DNA of 8,895 nucleotides, taken from assembly GCA_024230695.1 (NCBI GenBank), contig JAAERC010000142.1, positions 1 through 8,895 on the forward strand, read 5' to 3'. The notes below the pieces were generated by a model. That model saw only the letters and a program-made list of their open reading frames with translations, was not told the DNA's origin and ran no database searches. Position numbers and translations under genes: made by a program. The DNA is from Candidatus Zixiibacteriota bacterium (GTDB taxonomy: Bacteria; Zixibacteria; MSB-5A5; GN15; PGXB01). Below, in pieces: positions 5,556 through 8,895 of the stretch (position 1 is the stretch's first letter; the number at the start of each line of letters is the position of its first letter).

Positions 5556-7502
5556 CTAACAGATTGGCTCTGGTCCATCTTTGTAAACATTGTTTATCAG
5601 GAGGACAATATCTAAAATATTGATCGGTGAAATACCATCCATTTCAGCCGATATAAGTGGTTCCGGAGCCGGTCCATCTTTGTAAACATAATTTACTAGG
5701 AAAACAATATCGAGAATGTTAATACCCTCCAGACCATCAATGTCGCCGCAAACATATTCGCAGATATCACCTATATTATTCCCGTTAGTATCAATTTGTT
5801 CAGGGTTAAAATCATCTATACAATTGTCGCAAAGATCACCAACACCATCTTCGTCTGAATCAGTTTGATCTTCATTTTCTACTATTGGACAATTATCGTT
5901 TTCATTCAAAATCCCATCCTGATCCAAATCAAGACTCACTATCCAATCGGTTGCCGCAAGAACAACATCGTCCAGACCCTGGGATACATTATCCGGCGTC
6001 AGCCAGACTTCTTCGAATGGGATATTATCATCATAGATATGGCCGGTTGGAAACGGATTTCTAGCAAGAGGTAAATCAGGTAATTCAGTCAAATAGGAAT
6101 TCAAAAGAGTAAATGCGAAATAATAATTATCATCCATAAAAGACGGTTTCTGTCCGCTATGTGACCCACTTGTAGGTTTCCCAAAAAATTTGGTCATTGG
6201 GTGTTTTGAAAGTAATAATGACGTAAAATCACCCATACTGATACATCCGGGACCAATTAGAACGGCAATTGGTTTGTCATAATAAGTTGTTGGGTCGCCA
6301 TCAATAGTAAATGTCGGATAACTTGGGTGCTCCCAATTGGCATAACAAAGATCGTTTCGATTGAATTTCGAACATCTTGTTTTTGTCCCGGCTACTTCCA
6401 AATAGTCATTAAAGAGATGTTTTAAATAATCTTCAGGAGGAGAATAACCGCCGAAATTGGTTCTCATATCAATAATCAAACCTTTTGTCTGTCGGTTAAA
6501 CAATAACTCATTAATTGCCTCATTAAATTGCTGTAGGGCATTACCGGCCCAGCCAATACTGTAGATATATCCAATTTCGGTCCCATCAATAACTCCCCAT
6601 GTTGCTCTATCGCCGGCACCATAATTTGGTTTAGGAACACCCGGAATATCCATCTGCTCGGAAATAAATATTCCAGAGTTTAGAAACATCATTGTGTCAG
6701 TGGCCAGATGAACAGTATCATCTGTGCCGTATTTTACGACATCAATCGTATCAAATAGATGCCAGTTTAGTCCGGGTGAATTAAGCCAGGCATGTTTATA
6801 TCTGGAGCCTTTAGAGCCGGATTGGCTGACTATTGGAAACTGCATATCTACAAACGATTGATATTGATCTTTCCATAATACTCCATCATATCCTAAAATT
6901 ATATCACCCGGTGCTAACCCAAGAGGATGAACAGGGACAGTACTATAAACCAAGGACGTACTATCGGGCAAAACGGTAACGCCGGCACCAAAACCATTGT
7001 CAAATCCCCAGGCACCGGCCTGGGCAAGTGGAAGTCCGGGTTCAACAGCTGTATATACAATATCAAGATCATAAGCCAAAGTATGTAGATCATTGAGGTG
7101 ATTTAGACAATAGCTGACTATTCCGTAAAACCGGCCTTTACTAACACCGGCCTGAATTTCAGGAGTGAAATATTGATATAGCGAATCCCATAAATTAGTT
7201 TCTAATCCATTAAAACAGGCAAATGAATCACATATAGCTGTGTTCATAGTTGTCCAGGCTGTAAGTTTTTCGGCATTGGAGTCCCCATATCCCCAAGCGG
7301 CATCAATAGTCGATGCCCAATCCCTGGTACCGTCTCTGTGACGAATATTCGGAAGGTCGTTTTTTAACGGTTCTTTATCAATAAAATAGTTTAAAAATAG
7401 GTGCGGTACTCCATCCCAATTATCAGTTTCGGCCATTAAATTACCAAAACCAAATAATATGACAATGAACATCATCCCAATAGTAAGAATGACCTTTTTC
7501 AT
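5556..7502 (-). CDS. Secreted S41-like protease with TSP3 repeats and dockerin
   Basis: A 648-residue secreted protein. The signal peptide (MKKVIL onward, about 1-24) begins at the ATG at 7502, which has a strong GGAGGGA ribosome site (7507-7513). The order is: helical N-terminal region with NDLHT (His140); PDZ-like segment around 165-225 (LGLAPGDIILGYDG); S41 core at about 300-520; thrombospondin type 3 calcium repeats at about 524-581 (DLDQDGILNENDNCP and similar); dockerin at 585-648. In the core, IIDMRTNFGG (Asp345, Arg347) and GPGCISMGDF fit S41, with Ser422 as likely nucleophile. The lysine general base of C-terminal processing proteases is absent: Ser447 occupies that position, 25 residues after Ser422. 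The enzyme may work like tricorn-type S41 members, with His140 as base, or be inactive. It lies 48 bp after the C10 protease gene and is probably cotranscribed. Its substrate is unknown. Confidence 0.88.
   Translation of the reverse strand: MKKVILTIGMMFIVILFGFGNLMAETDNWDGVPHLFLNYFIDKEPLKNDLPNIRHRDGTRDWASTIDAAWGYGDSNAEKLTAWTTMNTAICDSFACFNGLETNLWDSLYQYFTPEIQAGVSKGRFYGIVSYCLNHLNDLHTLAYDLDIVYTAVEPGLPLAQAGAWGFDNGFGAGVTVLPDSTSLVYSTVPVHPLGLAPGDIILGYDGVLWKDQYQSFVDMQFPIVSQSGSKGSRYKHAWLNSPGLNWHLFDTIDVVKYGTDDTVHLATDTMMFLNSGIFISEQMDIPGVPKPNYGAGDRATWGVIDGTEIGYIYSIGWAGNALQQFNEAINELLFNRQTKGLIIDMRTNFGGYSPPEDYLKHLFNDYLEVAGTKTRCSKFNRNDLCYANWEHPSYPTFTIDGDPTTYYDKPIAVLIGPGCISMGDFTSLLLSKHPMTKFFGKPTSGSHSGQKPSFMDDNYYFAFTLLNSYLTELPDLPLARNPFPTGHIYDDNIPFEEVWLTPDNVSQGLDDVVLAATDWIVSLDLDQDGILNENDNCPIVENEDQTDSDEDGVGDLCDNCIDDFNPEQIDTNGNNIGDICEYVCGDIDGLEGINILDIVFLVNYVYKDGPAPEPLISAEMDGISPINILDIVLLINNVYKDGPEPIC
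5562..5747 (-). repeat. Dockerin duplication in the S41-like protease
   Basis: Two tandem copies (5658-5747 and 5562-5648) each encode a loop followed by INILDIV, a short helix, VYKDGP and a Pro-rich end. They also resemble both copies at 7560-7745 in DNA and protein. The calcium-loop residues are degenerate: position 5 is Leu or Ile rather than Asp in the two loops, and the second loop starts with Glu. Confidence 0.8.
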
Positions 7503-7506
7503 GTTT

Positions 7507-7513
7507 TCCCTCC
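7507..7513 (-). promoter_or_regulatory. Ribosome site fixing the protease start at 7502
   Basis: GGAGGGA on the minus strand ends four bases before the ATG at 7502-7500. It selects that ATG over the in-frame TTG at 7529, which would place this site inside the coding region and put charged residues ahead of the signal peptide. Confidence 0.8.
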
Positions 7514-7550
7514 AATAGATAATTTTCAATTCTCGATTACTTTAAATGTC

Positions 7551-8895
7551 CTAATTGCATTCCGGTTCAGGGCCGTCTTTGTACACTGAATTTACTAAAT
7601 AGACAATATCAAGAATATCGATTTGGGCATCATGGTTCACATCACCGATACCCAATGGAAATGGTGCCGGTCCATCTTTATATTTATAATTTATTAAGAA
7701 AACGATATCCAAAATATTAATCAAACCATCTTGTTCAGCATCACCGCAGTCAGAATTAGTGATAGTGAAATCATCTAAATACCAACCCTCAAATTCATTG
7801 CTGGCATCGGTCGAAAACCTGAACATTATTCTGAATGCACTCGAATATTCGGACAGATCAAAAAGTTCCTCTTTCCAGGCAAAGTTGCCGCTAAAACACG
7901 GATCATTATGTTCATACAGACAAGTATTGTGTCCATAAATAGGATGAGTATAGCCATCTCTGGGAGTAATTAGTTTCCAGCTGTTGTCTTTGGCAGTAGA
8001 AATAAAAATAACTCCTCCATCTGCAGCATAATTTTCATTTCCCTGGGCGTCCATACGATGCTGAAAGCTGAGAATTGAATTATCCCCTAATAAGATCCAT
8101 GGTGATAATAAATATCCGTCGGTATAAGGATCATAAGGATCACTTCCGGAGTTTCCAAATTTCCAGCAATTTGAACCACTGAATGCATCGAAATCACTAT
8201 AGTGCCATTGATCAATATAACCTTGAGTTTTTTCGACGTGTGCCCAGCCAGTAGTATCTGTTTCAAAATTACCGAAGTAACCGGTAACATTCCCTGTAAA
8301 AATAGAGACTGTATCAAAGGTCGCATAACCGTTATCTCCGGTTATTTGGAGCTCGAGTTTAGCAGTGTATGGATTTGGGCTGAACTCATCAATAGATATT
8401 GAAAATGATGATTCAGTAGTATCGATCTCATTCCATAAAATACTTTCGCCAAAAGAGATCGTTTGGGAGGTAACGGCAATATTGGGATCCAGGCTGACCA
8501 ATTCAACATGCATACCAGTTCCATCCCAGCCTTCATTTTTTATCAAAATATCCAAGTCGGCATTATCACCCGGCAACAGGTATATATCTGATCCGCTTGT
8601 TGTATTGCTGAATAAGTAACCCCAGGCTTTTATTATCGGTTCAGTTTGGGGGATAATATTGTATGTAATATCCTGATCTGGAACCGGGCAGATACCGCCT
8701 GTGACCCAGGGACATGATAGATTATCGAATATAAACCAGGTGTTATAACTATTGCCCCAACCATAGTTCAAATGATATCTGTAAAGCCCAAATCCATCGT
8801 CCCGATACCCGTCACATGCAATTGAATGCCCGGATATGCCATAATGTATAGGACGATTGTTATCAATTTCCTCTTTTATTATTTGATACCATTCC
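7551..8895 (-). CDS. C10-family (streptopain-like) cysteine protease with dockerin, N-terminus missing
   Basis: This reading frame is open to the window edge, so 447 C-terminal residues are visible and the true start lies outside. Window residues 1-70 are the end of a papain-fold C10 protease: IKEEIDNNRPIHYGISGHS with the likely catalytic His23, the CDGY motif, then YHLNYGWGN, the counterpart of the HVNWGWGG segment of streptopain. The catalytic cysteine would lie upstream, out of view. Residues about 92-200 form an Ig-like beta domain. Residues about 204-379 resemble jelly-roll domains of secreted proteases (FETDTTGWAH at the start, EGWYLDDFTI at the end). Residues 383-447 are a type I dockerin with both calcium loops intact (D-x-E-x-D and D-x-N-x-D). 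The S41-like protease gene follows 48 bp downstream. The likely role is secreted peptide breakdown while docked to a scaffold or surface. The C10 call rests on motifs alone but is strong. Confidence 0.85.
   Translation of the reverse strand, partial: EWYQIIKEEIDNNRPIHYGISGHSIACDGYRDDGFGLYRYHLNYGWGNSYNTWFIFDNLSCPWVTGGICPVPDQDITYNIIPQTEPIIKAWGYLFSNTTSGSDIYLLPGDNADLDILIKNEGWDGTGMHVELVSLDPNIAVTSQTISFGESILWNEIDTTESSFSISIDEFSPNPYTAKLELQITGDNGYATFDTVSIFTGNVTGYFGNFETDTTGWAHVEKTQGYIDQWHYSDFDAFSGSNCWKFGNSGSDPYDPYTDGYLLSPWILLGDNSILSFQHRMDAQGNENYAADGGVIFISTAKDNSWKLITPRDGYTHPIYGHNTCLYEHNDPCFSGNFAWKEELFDLSEYSSAFRIMFRFSTDASNEFEGWYLDDFTITNSDCGDAEQDGLINILDIVFLINYKYKDGPAPFPLGIGDVNHDAQIDILDIVYLVNSVYKDGPEPECN
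7560..7745 (-). repeat. Dockerin duplication in the C10 protease
   Basis: Two tandem copies (7656-7745 and 7560-7646) encode GDAEQDGLINILDIVFL and GDVNHDAQIDILDIVYL, each followed by YKDGP. Calcium ligands at loop positions 1, 3, 5, 9 and 12 are acidic or Asn in both. The pair closely matches the dockerin of the neighbouring protease (5562-5747), which suggests a shared cohesin-like partner or duplication between the two genes. Confidence 0.85.

Noticed and set aside
7503..7529. A TTG start at 7529 for the S41-like protease
   Set aside because: The GGAGGGA ribosome site would lie inside the coding region, and the ATG at 7502 gives a cleaner signal peptide.
7551..8771. A complete 406-residue gene starting at the TTG at 8771
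   Set aside because: The frame is open to the window edge. The 41 preceding codons encode the conserved IDNNRPIHYG and GHS motifs of the C10 protease, so the TTG is internal.

Overview
The window holds six protein genes, all on the minus strand, so transcription runs from high to low coordinates. Two genes are cut by the window edges. The plus strand shows no convincing gene. The DNA is AT-rich. The proteins carry type I dockerins, a C-terminal sorting domain of the NYPNPFNP type, thrombospondin type 3 repeats and large multihaem cytochromes. That mix suggests a didermic, anaerobic or facultatively anaerobic bacterium of the wider Fibrobacteres-Chlorobi-Bacteroidetes group or a related candidate phylum (Zixibacteria, KSB1 or Marinimicrobia-like). 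The placement is inference from protein style; the window has no marker gene.

Region 1 (8895-5556) holds two secreted proteases. The first is the C-terminal two thirds or so of a papain-like cysteine protease of family C10 (streptopain type), followed by Ig-like, jelly-roll-like and dockerin domains. The second, 48 bp downstream, is an S41-like serine protease with a PDZ-like segment, calcium-binding thrombospondin type 3 repeats and a closely related dockerin. A perfect 12-bp hairpin (5508-5538) lies just beyond its tandem stop codons. Two different catalytic classes sharing one docking domain suggest extracellular proteolysis organised on a common scaffold or surface.

Region 2 (5307-2560) is a two-gene surface module separated by 27 bp. 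A small secreted protein ending in a type IX-like sorting domain precedes a 730-residue fibre-like protein. That protein has a head of 17 repeats of about 15 residues and a C-terminal intramolecular chaperone (peptidase S74) with a coiled coil. A perfect 10-bp inverted repeat sits upstream of the pair, and a short hairpin follows the last stop codon.

Region 3 (2292-1) is a respiratory module. It begins with an 11-haem c-type cytochrome fused to a five-helix membrane cytochrome b domain. A second multihaem cytochrome follows and runs off the window edge. The two share a duplicated N-terminus and similar translation start regions, and are separated in frame by a single TAG codon. Together they look like a quinone-linked electron conduit between the membrane and periplasmic or outer-surface partners.

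The most interesting items are the zero-spacing in-frame cytochrome junction, the alternating 30-residue super-repeat in the fibre head, and the protease pair with cysteine-bracketed dockerins, in one of which the calcium loops are degenerate. I found no CRISPR array, tRNA, rRNA, insertion sequence or recognisable riboswitch.
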